From Corynebacterium glucuronolyticum (GTDB lineage Bacteria > Actinomycetota > Actinomycetes > Mycobacteriales > Mycobacteriaceae): DNA of 64,000 bases. Below, in pieces: positions 11,156 to 21,122 of the stretch. Below the pieces are notes generated by a model. The model saw only the letters and a list, made by a program, of their open reading frames with translations, was not told the DNA's origin and ran no database searches. Location: assembly GCA_022772305.1 (NCBI GenBank), contig JALFAQ010000058.1:1-64000 (forward strand), in the 5' to 3' direction. How positions within the stretch are numbered: position 1 is the stretch's first letter; each line of letters opens with the position of its first letter. The position numbers and the translations under genes were made by a program.

Positions 11156-12136
11156 ATGGCTAATATGCGCGAACTAAAAAGCCGTATTAAGTCGGTGAAC
11201 TCTACCAAGAAGATCACCAAGGCCCAGGAACTGATCGCCACCTCGCGAATCACGAAGGCACAGCAGCGCACGGACGCAGCGAGCCCGTATGCAGAGGAAA
11301 TCACCCGCGTGATTTCCGAGCTTGCATCGGCTTCCTCGCTCGACCACCCGCTGCTGAGCAAGAAGGAACACCCCAAGCGGGCTGCCCTTCTCGTGATTTC
11401 CAGCGACCGTGGCATGGCTGGTGGCTACAACCACAACGTGTTTAAAAAAGCAACCGAGCTGCGCAACCTTCTGGAAGAACGCGGACTAGAGGTCGTCCTC
11501 TACGTCACGGGTAACAAGGGTGTGGGTTACTACTCCTTCCGTGGCGAGGAGATCGCAGGTAAGTGGTCGGGTTTCTCTCAGGAGCCCACCTACAAGATCA
11601 CACACGACGTACGTCGTCACCTAATTGACGGTTTCATGGCTGGATCGGAAGGCACCGCCAAGTGGCGCGATGGCCTCACTGGTCCGGAGGGTGAACCGGT
11701 TCAGGGCTTTGACGAAGTCCACGTGGTCTACACCGAATTCAAGTCCATGCTCAGCCAGACTGCTTCTGCACTGCAGTTGCTGCCGGTGGAGACTGAAGTC
11801 AGGGAAGAGGAAATGGAACTGGGAGATGACATTGTGTCTGATTCCCAATCCAGCTTCGTCGCTGACTACGAGTTTGAGCCAGATGCAGACACCCTGCTGG
11901 GTGCTCTTCTCCCGAAGTACGTGTCGAGGACACTGTTCTCCATGTATCTGGAGTCCGCTGCATCGGAGTCCGCGTCCCGTCGTACCGCTATGAAGGCGGC
12001 TTCTGACAACGCGACAGACCTGGTCAAGACGCTGTCCCGCGAAGCTAACCAGGCCCGCCAGGCGCAGATTACACAGGAAATTACAGAGATCGTCGGTGGC
12101 GCAGGCGCGCTCGCCGATAGCGGAGAAAGTGACTAG
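11156..12136 (+). CDS. atpG: ATP synthase F1 subunit gamma
   Basis: MANMRELKSRIKSVNSTKKITKAQELIATSRITKAQ... Confidence 0.97.
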   Translation: MANMRELKSRIKSVNSTKKITKAQELIATSRITKAQQRTDAASPYAEEITRVISELASASSLDHPLLSKKEHPKRAALLVISSDRGMAGGYNHNVFKKATELRNLLEERGLEVVLYVTGNKGVGYYSFRGEEIAGKWSGFSQEPTYKITHDVRRHLIDGFMAGSEGTAKWRDGLTGPEGEPVQGFDEVHVVYTEFKSMLSQTASALQLLPVETEVREEEMELGDDIVSDSQSSFVADYEFEPDADTLLGALLPKYVSRTLFSMYLESAASESASRRTAMKAASDNATDLVKTLSREANQARQAQITQEITEIVGGAGALADSGESD

Positions 12137-13952
<1,816 letters not shown>

Positions 13953-13964
13953 CCCTTCATCCCC

Positions 13965-13993
13965 AAAGGCTCCGCATTATGCGGAGCCTTTTT
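13965..13993 (+). terminator. Rho-independent terminator after atp operon
   Basis: AAAGGCTCCGC-attat-GCGGAGCCTTTTT. Confidence 0.95.
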
Positions 13994-14339
13994 GCGTATC
14001 TACTAAAGAATGGCCACGCGAAAACACACGGAACAACTATCCGTGCCGAGCCACTCAATGGCCCCAGAGGCGTTCAACGTGAGACTTAAGCGATTCGTTG
14101 CAGTCTCAGGAATAGAGCTCCTTCGGGGGAGTTTTGGGGGCGGGCGAAGCTCACAATGAACAAATGCTCAGCGAAAAAGTCATTCGTTTCCTAAAACTTT
14201 GGAGGTGCGCTACAGTGACTAGAAAGGGCAAAAGGTTTTAATCAAGACCAATTTATGTTTACTAGTGTCTAGCGCTAGCTAACGCTGGTAGATAGCTGTC
14301 CGTAGCTTATTCCGACGTCTAAGCGAAAGAGAGAGTCAG

Positions 14340-14738
14340 ATGATAGCAGCAGTCATGTGTGCGATCGTAATCGTGGTTCTCTTTTTGTTGTGGCTTCGTC
14401 ACAATCGCATTGGACAGCAGATCGGATTCCGGCGGGTTGGAACAGACACGAACTTTCGCACAGGGCGGATACGTTACGTGGATGACACCGCCGGAATTTT
14501 TGTTTTCCCTTCTTTTACAGCAGAGCCGTACATCTCGCTGAACCGCGTCACCATCGACATCTTGGATAAGAAAGACGATGTCTACGTTATCCAGAGTGAA
14601 CGCATGGAGCTGGAAATTCAGCTGAACCGCAGCGAAGAAATGGCTTTTACCTCTTGGCTTGAGTCGGCACCTTCTCGTCGACAGCAGAGTGTAGATAAGG
14701 CCGGCTTCAGGCGATTCATTTCCCGCCGCGCCCAATAG
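14340..14738 (+). CDS. DUF2550-like membrane protein
   Basis: N-terminal [38 protein letters not shown]; actinobacterial position between atpC and nucS. Confidence 0.7.
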   Translation: MIAAVMCAIVIVVLFLLWLRHNRIGQQIGFRRVGTDTNFRTGRIRYVDDTAGIFVFPSFTAEPYISLNRVTIDILDKKDDVYVIQSERMELEIQLNRSEEMAFTSWLESAPSRRQQSVDKAGFRRFISRRAQ

Positions 14739-14752
14739 GTACTGTTGTAAGA

Positions 14753-15445
14753 ATGCGACTCATTCTTGCTCACTGCACTGTCGATTACGTCGGCCGGCTA
14801 GAAAGCCATCTGGAGCCTGCCGATCGCCTCATCATCGTGAAGAACGATGGCTCGGTGTCCGTGCACGCCGATGACAGGGCATACAAGCCACTCAACTGGA
14901 TGAGTCCTCCCTGCACCCTTAAAGCGATGGAGATCGAGGCTGCAGACGGTGAGGACACGGGGGAGACGCTGTGGGTCGTGGAATCGAAGAAAGGGGAGCA
15001 GCTCCGGATAACTCTGCATGAGGTCTACGAAGACATTTCCCGGGACCTCGGTGTCGATCCTGGTTTGGAGAAGGACGGTGTGGAAGCGCATCTTCAGCAG
15101 CTTCTCGCAGAGCATGTAGAGACGCTTGGAACGGGGTACAGCCTCGTTCGCCGTGAGTACCCCACGCCGATTGGCCCGGTTGATCTGCTGTGCAGAAATG
15201 CTGATGGAGAGACCGTAGCAGTGGAAGTGAAGCGCCGCGGTGGCATCGACGGTGTGGAGCAGCTGACCCGATATGTGGAGCTGCTGAATAGGGATGAGCT
15301 GTTGAGCCCCGTCCACGGTGTGTTCGCAGCACAGCAGATCAAGCCCCAAGCACGCACCCTGGCAGAGGATCGTGGTTTCCGCTGCGTTGTGCTCGACTAC
15401 CAAGCGATGCGTGGTATCCCGTCAGACAAGCTGACGCTTTTCTAG
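14753..15445 (+). CDS. nucS: Endonuclease NucS (EndoMS, non-canonical mismatch repair)
   Basis: [50 protein letters not shown]...[37 protein letters not shown]-terminal DKLTLF resembles a sliding-clamp-binding tail. Confidence 0.95.
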   Translation: MRLILAHCTVDYVGRLESHLEPADRLIIVKNDGSVSVHADDRAYKPLNWMSPPCTLKAMEIEAADGEDTGETLWVVESKKGEQLRITLHEVYEDISRDLGVDPGLEKDGVEAHLQQLLAEHVETLGTGYSLVRREYPTPIGPVDLLCRNADGETVAVEVKRRGGIDGVEQLTRYVELLNRDELLSPVHGVFAAQQIKPQARTLAEDRGFRCVVLDYQAMRGIPSDKLTLF

Positions 15446-15456
15446 AGGGACGGACC

Positions 15457-15732
15457 GTGGGAAGAAAGAATAGGCGCGCGTCACACATAAAGAGACCACT
15501 ACCTCCGGACGGTTCGAGTTTCGTTCCAACTTCGACGGTAAACGTTGGTGGCATTCAGTACCGCATCAGGCCGTTTGGATCTTCCAGGGCGACCAAGTTC
15601 TACATCTGCCCCGGGTGCAATCAAAATATCCCCCCAGGAGTCGCCCACGTTGTGGCCTGGTACGCAGACAGAGACGGGGACGACCGTCGCCATTGGCATC
15701 GCCACTGCTGGGACGTGTTTGCCGGTAGGTAG
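15457..15732 (+). CDS. Conserved hypothetical protein with Cys/His motif (CPGCNQ...H...HRHCW)
   Basis: Intact ORF directly downstream of nucS; CxxC and HxHC pattern suggests a metal-binding site. Confidence 0.75.
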   Translation: MGRKNRRASHIKRPLPPDGSSFVPTSTVNVGGIQYRIRPFGSSRATKFYICPGCNQNIPPGVAHVVAWYADRDGDDRRHWHRHCWDVFAGR

Positions 15733-15758
15733 GCGTCGCGGTGCTTAACCCAAAAAAG

Positions 15759-15786
15759 AAGCCTCGTTCAAAAATGAACGAGGCTT
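15759..15786. terminator. Bidirectional terminator hairpin
   Basis: AAGCCTCGTTCA-aaaa-TGAACGAGGCTT between convergent genes. Confidence 0.9.
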
Positions 15787-15806
15787 GTCCGCTTTAGCGG
15801 GGGTAG

Positions 15807-16265
15807 TTACTTAGCGGGCTCGGTGAGCTCGAGGAGAACTCCGCCTGCATCCTTCGGGTGAACGAAGTTGATGCGTGCTCCGCCGGTGCCGGTCTTAGCC
15901 TCGGGGTAGAGAACGCGCATGCCCTGAGCCTTGATGTGCTCGGTAAGAGCATCGAGGTTGTTGACACGCAGGCACATCTGCTGGATGCCGGGGCCCTTCT
16001 TTTCCAGGAACTTGCCGATGGTGGAGTCGGGGGACAGGGGAGCGAGAAGCTGAATCATGCCCTCCTTCTCGGTGATGTTCTTCGGGCCGATCATAGCCTC
16101 AGCTACGCCCTGCTCTTCGTTCTTCTCGACGTGGTGGCAAACCCAGCCGTAGACGCTGCGGTAGTGCTCGATGGCCTTGTCCAGGTCCGGCACAGCGATG
16201 CCGACGTGGTCGAGACAGGTTACATACTCGTGGGGGATTTCAATCCCAGAAACATCGTTACTCAT
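15807..16265 (-). CDS. mce: Methylmalonyl-CoA epimerase (VOC family)
   Basis: YVTCLDHVGIAVPDLDKAIEHYRSVYGW...GGARINFVHPKDAGGVLLELTEPAK. Confidence 0.93.
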   Translation of the reverse strand: MSNDVSGIEIPHEYVTCLDHVGIAVPDLDKAIEHYRSVYGWVCHHVEKNEEQGVAEAMIGPKNITEKEGMIQLLAPLSPDSTIGKFLEKKGPGIQQMCLRVNNLDALTEHIKAQGMRVLYPEAKTGTGGARINFVHPKDAGGVLLELTEPAK

Positions 16266-16289
16266 GCCTACTAGTCTACGCTGGAAAGC

Positions 16290-16583
16290 ATGATGATTGC
16301 TTTCTCAGTCGCGCCCGTTTCCGAGGAAATGTCCGAAGCGGTAGCGCGCGCCGTCAAAATTGTCCGAGAATCTGGTCTCCCCAACGAAACTAACGCCATG
16401 TTCACCCTCGTTGAGGGTGAGTGGGACGAACTTATGGACGTTGTGAAACGTGCCACAGATGCCGTTTTGGAGGTCAGCCCCCGCGCTTCGCTTGTCATCA
16501 AGGCCGATATCCGCCCCGGTTGGAATAATCGTTTGACCGGAAAGGTTGAGGATATGGAAACGGCTATGAAGGAGTTGAAGTAA
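16290..16583 (+). CDS. MTH1187/YkoF-type thiamine-binding family protein (DUF77)
   Basis: AFSVAPVSEEMSEAVARAVKIVRESGLPNETNAMFTLVEGEWDELMDVVKRA. Confidence 0.8.
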   Translation: MMIAFSVAPVSEEMSEAVARAVKIVRESGLPNETNAMFTLVEGEWDELMDVVKRATDAVLEVSPRASLVIKADIRPGWNNRLTGKVEDMETAMKELK

Positions 16584-17366
16584 GTGGCAGGTGTCTTTGA
16601 TCTAAGTTCGCTGAAAAAGGACGCACAGTCAGCAACTGGAGGGGGTGCACACGAGGTTCTCGTTACCGCCCAGAATGTGCAGGAAATCCTGACCTCCTCG
16701 CAGCAGAAGCCGGTGATCCTTCATATCGGTTCGAGCAGGTCTCCCGAATCTGATGAGATGCGGAAGAATTTCAACGAACTTCACAATGAAGCTTTCACCT
16801 ACGCATACGTCGATGCCGACTCCACCCCCGAGGTCGCAGGTGCTCTCGGTGTCCAGGCGATTCCAACTGTGGTCGCCTTCATCGGCGGACGGCCTGCGGG
16901 ATCCTTCCAAGGTGGCCAACCCCGACAGGTGCTGGAACAACTGGTCTCCCAGGTGGCGCCAGGCGAGCAGCCCCCCGCTGATCCGCGCATCGACGATGCC
17001 CAGGCTCTTTTGCAGTCGGGAAACCTTAGAGAGGCCGAGGCAGCGTTTGATGCCATCCTCAAGGAGGAGCCCGGGAATAAGGCAGCCAAGAGTGGCCTGA
17101 GCCGTACGCACCTCTTGCAGCGCGTGGCGGCGGGGCCGAGTGCTGAGCAGATGAATCCGCTCGACTCGGAACTCATCGCCGCGGATGAGGAGGCAGCACA
17201 GGGAAACCTTCCCGCTGCTTTCTCCCGCCTTTTGGCTCAACTTGTTCGCCTTGCCGGCGATGACAAGGAGACGGTGAAGAATCGTCTCATTGAGCTGTTC
17301 TCAGCCTTTGAGGGGGCTCCTGAGGTGGACGAGGCTCGTCGAAAGATGGCAAGCGCTCTGTTCTAA
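16584..17366 (+). CDS. Thioredoxin-domain/TPR co-chaperone YbbN-like protein
   Basis: Degenerate thioredoxin fold followed by DDAQALLQSGNLREAEAAFDAILKEEPGNKAAKSGLSR TPR-like region. Confidence 0.85.
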   Translation: MAGVFDLSSLKKDAQSATGGGAHEVLVTAQNVQEILTSSQQKPVILHIGSSRSPESDEMRKNFNELHNEAFTYAYVDADSTPEVAGALGVQAIPTVVAFIGGRPAGSFQGGQPRQVLEQLVSQVAPGEQPPADPRIDDAQALLQSGNLREAEAAFDAILKEEPGNKAAKSGLSRTHLLQRVAAGPSAEQMNPLDSELIAADEEAAQGNLPAAFSRLLAQLVRLAGDDKETVKNRLIELFSAFEGAPEVDEARRKMASALF

Positions 17367-17399
17367 CCGCACATAGCAATACAACGCTGAAAATAAAGT

Positions 17400-17429
17400 A
17401 CCGGGCGTGAGGTGATCCTCATGCCCGGT
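17400..17429. terminator. Bidirectional terminator hairpin
   Basis: ACCGGGCGTGAGG-tgat-CCTCATGCCCGGT between convergent genes. Confidence 0.85.
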
Positions 17430-17456
17430 TTGTTATTCAGTTTTCAATCGAGCGCG

Positions 17457-19838
17457 CTAGATCAGACCCTGCGAGTGTGCCCAGTTGTAACCACCGGCAC
17501 CGAGTCCGAGAAGGGCAAGGATTCCGATGATGATACCGGCGATAGCTCCAGGATTAAGCTCGCGATTCTCAGCAGAAGAGCTACTCGAGTTAGTATCGTC
17601 GGTATCCGTGTCCGGGTTGGAAGGGCTCTTTGCTTGGGCTACAAGCTTCACCGTGAGCTTGTCGGTCGATTGATCCGGGTACTGAACCGTTACTGTCGCG
17701 GTTTCGCTCACGTTACTCTTCAGGTTCTTCCCCGGTGTCACAGTCAATTTCCCGGAAGTACTGTCGATGGTGTACGACAACTTCTCCGGGTCCTTAGGCG
17801 TAGAAACGAAGAACTGAGTACCTGCCGGAAGGTTGGCACCTTCACCCACCGTTACTGTGCCGATCTTTCCGCTGGGAACAGAAATATCTGCAGGAAGGCT
17901 CGGCGAGTAAACTTCTGCATCCTTCTGAGCTGGCTTGGGCTCGGTTGTTTTCTGCGTGCTCGTCGGTTCCTCGGAGGGCTTGGGCTCCGACGACTTCGGC
18001 GGGGTGGTCGGTTCCTCAGAGGGCTTCGGCTCGGTTGTTTTCTGCGTGCTCGTCGGTTCCTCGGAGGGCTTGGGCTCCGACGACTTCGGCGGGGTGGTCG
18101 GCTCTTCGGAGGGCTTGGGCTCCGACGACTTCGGCGGGGTGGTCGGCTTCCGCTTTGCGACGAACTTCACGTTGATGATGTCCGTTGATTTATCTGGGTA
18201 CGTGACGATGACAGATGACGTCGCCCACGACTCCTGGTTGAGGCTGGATGCGGGGGAAACCGTAACGAGGCCAGTCGTCGAGTTCACGCTGTAGTTCCAC
18301 TTCTCCGGGGTCTTGGGGGAGCCCATTGCGAAAGTGGTACCCTCCGGAAGCTTGGTGTCACCCCGGAGCGAGACGGTGTTGTTCTCACCGATGTACACCG
18401 GAATCTCAGCGGGGTACGCCGGAGCGTAGGAATCAGCCATTCTCTTTGCAGGCTTGGGATCTGGAGTGGGTTCAGAAGAATCAACCGGGGCAATGGGTTT
18501 ACTCAGATCCTTCTGGGCAACAATCTTGATCGGAATATAATCTACTGAATTGTCTTCGTAGCGGACAGTAACGCTTCGCTGAGTCCATGAACCTGCAGGA
18601 AGAGAAGCATCAGGAGAAACGGTGATGGCACCGGAATTCTTGTCAATACTGTAGTTAAACGGATTCTTCTTGTCAGACTGCGAAATCTCGAAGGTAGTCT
18701 GCTCAGGGATGGCGGTCTTGAGCTTAATCGTGGTCGTTTTCCCTACAAGAACATTTACTATATTGCCGTAGGATGGGTCGTACTTGGCTGCAATAGTTCC
18801 CGTCTCCGGCTGTTTGACATTGACTACAACGGTTGCATAATTAGTCGACCCATCGGTGTAGACTACCTGAGTCTTTAACGTATACTCGAAATTCGGTTTC
18901 TGCTCTTTAGGGACCGTGAGCGTGAATGCGCCGTCGTTGCTCTTTTCAGGGGTAACTGTCCAGCCCTCCGGGACAGTCGGCGCAATGAATTCCTTGACAT
19001 TCTTAGCTGGCTCATTCGGCTGGATGCGGACGCTTGTACCCGGCAGAACTACGTAATCAGAGTAGCTCGGTGGTTTTGCGTCAGACTGCGGGTTTTCCGG
19101 TGCAGCAACCTTGACGTTGATCTTTCCGTACTCGTAGGTCCCGTCGGTGTATAGGACTTGGTACAAAAGCGTTTTGGAAGTACCGACGATAGACCCGTCC
19201 GGAGCTTTAATGGTCGCTGTGCCGTCCTCAGTCATCTCGGAGATCCACCCCTGCAGATTTCCGGTTACGGGAGCAAACTTTGTCCCTTTGGGGAGACCAT
19301 CTGCCACAGAGAAGGAGAGCTCTTGACCGACGATAACCTCCTTGGTCAGTTCCTGAGGCTCGTAGTGATCAGACAATGCGTTGTCCGGTTTAGCCACATA
19401 GAGGGTCACCGGGATCGTCCCTACGATTTGATGGGCGGCATTGCGAACAGAGAACTCGACTGAGCGTCTAGTTCCAGCACGAATTCCTGCGGGGACGGTA
19501 ACGGAGACTACATTGTCCTTGGTAGTTGAAGTCCACCCCTGCTTATCCACACCCTCTGCGATATTCCAGGTGACATAGTGTCCTTCAGGTAGGGGTTTTT
19601 CAATTCGCGGTGGCAGCTTGGTTGTTTCGCCTGCCTTCACAACCGCAACGGGCTTATCTTTGTCGCCGTCTTTGACGTTCCCGTTGGTGTAAGAGATGCC
19701 TTCCCAAACCTCGGCTGCTTCCGCCGTAGTAGGAGAGGTGAAGGGGATAGGAGCAGAGACGACTCCGGTGAAAGCAAGTGATGTAGCTGTTAGCAGACCG
19801 ATGAAGCGGCGCTTTCTTAGCGTATTCTTAGGTTCCAT
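17457..19838 (-). CDS. Secreted cell-surface protein with repeated Rib/YPDG-like domains, Pro/Ser/Thr/Lys/Glu stalk and C-terminal TM anchor
   Basis: Signal peptide MEPKNTLRKRRFIGLLTATSLAFTGVVSA...; repeated ~80-aa modules ending YPD(K/Q)STDxxxVKxVA; C-terminal PGAIAGIIIGILALLGLGAGGYNWAHSQGLI. Confidence 0.88.
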   Translation of the reverse strand: MEPKNTLRKRRFIGLLTATSLAFTGVVSAPIPFTSPTTAEAAEVWEGISYTNGNVKDGDKDKPVAVVKAGETTKLPPRIEKPLPEGHYVTWNIAEGVDKQGWTSTTKDNVVSVTVPAGIRAGTRRSVEFSVRNAAHQIVGTIPVTLYVAKPDNALSDHYEPQELTKEVIVGQELSFSVADGLPKGTKFAPVTGNLQGWISEMTEDGTATIKAPDGSIVGTSKTLLYQVLYTDGTYEYGKINVKVAAPENPQSDAKPPSYSDYVVLPGTSVRIQPNEPAKNVKEFIAPTVPEGWTVTPEKSNDGAFTLTVPKEQKPNFEYTLKTQVVYTDGSTNYATVVVNVKQPETGTIAAKYDPSYGNIVNVLVGKTTTIKLKTAIPEQTTFEISQSDKKNPFNYSIDKNSGAITVSPDASLPAGSWTQRSVTVRYEDNSVDYIPIKIVAQKDLSKPIAPVDSSEPTPDPKPAKRMADSYAPAYPAEIPVYIGENNTVSLRGDTKLPEGTTFAMGSPKTPEKWNYSVNSTTGLVTVSPASSLNQESWATSSVIVTYPDKSTDIINVKFVAKRKPTTPPKSSEPKPSEEPTTPPKSSEPKPSEEPTSTQKTTEPKPSEEPTTPPKSSEPKPSEEPTSTQKTTEPKPAQKDAEVYSPSLPADISVPSGKIGTVTVGEGANLPAGTQFFVSTPKDPEKLSYTIDSTSGKLTVTPGKNLKSNVSETATVTVQYPDQSTDKLTVKLVAQAKSPSNPDTDTDDTNSSSSSAENRELNPGAIAGIIIGILALLGLGAGGYNWAHSQGLI
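17925..18150 (-). repeat. 45-bp coding tandem repeat, two alternating variants, ~5 units
   Basis: Encodes PTTPPKSSEPKPSEE / PTSTQKTTEPKPSEE; nucleotide copies nearly identical. Confidence 0.92.
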
Positions 19839-20064
19839 AAAATTGAGTATAAACGAACAACGGTTTGCTGTGAACGGAATATAATTTTGCTGCCCCGGTT
19901 CGTCATACGTTTAGTGTTTAAATCTGCAAAATCGCAGCTTGCGTCGTTGGTTTTCGGACTAGGTCTGCGGTCACGGGGGTAGGAAAACCTCTGGTTCCTG
20001 TAGCTGCTGTGTGGGTTAGCTATAACGGGGAGTAGGTCGTGCCGAATCGTCATTTGGAGGAAAA

Positions 20065-20973
20065 ATGAGCCTATTTAAAAAAGCCATCTTTGGAGCTGTT
20101 TTTTCAGTGGTTTTGGTTTTTTCTGGAACATCGTCGTTTGCGGATGAATTATCTTTTGCGGGTGAAGACGTAGTGCTCGAAGCAGACTTTGAAAATCACC
20201 CTGATTTGTATTGGACTGCCGAGAGAATGGAGGGAGCGGAACTCAATTCCGATGAAGACTCTCTAGATAGCTTTGTCACCTATGCGGCCAGCGAGCCAGA
20301 GAAACAAGACTACGTTCCCAAAACCATCGGTCGCCTGTATTTTACAAATGCACACGGAGAAGATCGGGCTTGTTCTGCCTCCGTTGTGAATTCGAGTACG
20401 CAGAACATCATTATTACGGCAGCACATTGTGTTTACACGCGTAATACTGGGTGGAATAAGAACATCGTCTTTATTCCCGCCTACGAAAATGGTGCGGCCC
20501 CGTTCGGTCGGTGGCGCTCGGTAGGGAAGGTAGCTTCGAGTGCTTTTACCAAGAATAATGTGAACAAATATGATTACGCATTTGTAAAACTTGCCAATGA
20601 GAATGGCAAGACTGTGCAAGAAACTGTAGGCGGAAATGGGATAGAGGTAGATCAAGGATTCGAACATTCTGGGGTCGTTTTTTGGGGTTATCCTTCGATT
20701 ATGAATGGGAAAACCAATAGAAGCATATGGAAATGCATAGGTGACACCGCACGGCGCGCTCCTAAATCAGACGATGCGGTGATGGAATGTGGTTTAGCCG
20801 GTGGAGCAAGTGGTGGTCCGTGGTTTATAAGGATGGATTCTGCTGATTCAGGTCAGATTTTCGCTGTTTATTCTCGAACTTCCACAGGTAATGGCAACGT
20901 AGCCTATGCAGCCCCGCTTACTAACGAGACACTAAGCTTGCTTAAAACCACTGAGGAGAGCTTTATTCAGTAA
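20065..20973 (+). CDS. Secreted trypsin-/V8-like serine protease (S1 family)
   Basis: Signal peptide; triad motifs TAAHCVY, NKYDYAFVKL, GGASGGPW; RBS GGAGG upstream of ATG. Confidence 0.9.
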   Translation: MSLFKKAIFGAVFSVVLVFSGTSSFADELSFAGEDVVLEADFENHPDLYWTAERMEGAELNSDEDSLDSFVTYAASEPEKQDYVPKTIGRLYFTNAHGEDRACSASVVNSSTQNIIITAAHCVYTRNTGWNKNIVFIPAYENGAAPFGRWRSVGKVASSAFTKNNVNKYDYAFVKLANENGKTVQETVGGNGIEVDQGFEHSGVVFWGYPSIMNGKTNRSIWKCIGDTARRAPKSDDAVMECGLAGGASGGPWFIRMDSADSGQIFAVYSRTSTGNGNVAYAAPLTNETLSLLKTTEESFIQ

Positions 20974-21044
20974 ATCCGCTAAGTCTTCTGCTAAAACAAG
21001 CATTTACCTTACACAGTTGCCTCTGGGTAGCTTCTAAAGGGATA

Positions 21045-21076
21045 TGGCCTCCAGCCATTCGAATGACTGGAGGCCA
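21045..21076. terminator. Bidirectional terminator hairpin
   Basis: TGGCCTCCAGCCATTC/GAATGACTGGAGGCCA. Confidence 0.85.
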
Positions 21077-21122
21077 CATTCTTGTTTACTCTAGTTCAGA
21101 GTGTAGCATTTCTCAGGATGCT

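Noticed and set aside
17925-18150. Regularly spaced repeats that could suggest a CRISPR array
   Set aside because: Units are contiguous 45-bp coding repeats in frame with the surface protein; there are no unique spacers and no cas genes nearby.
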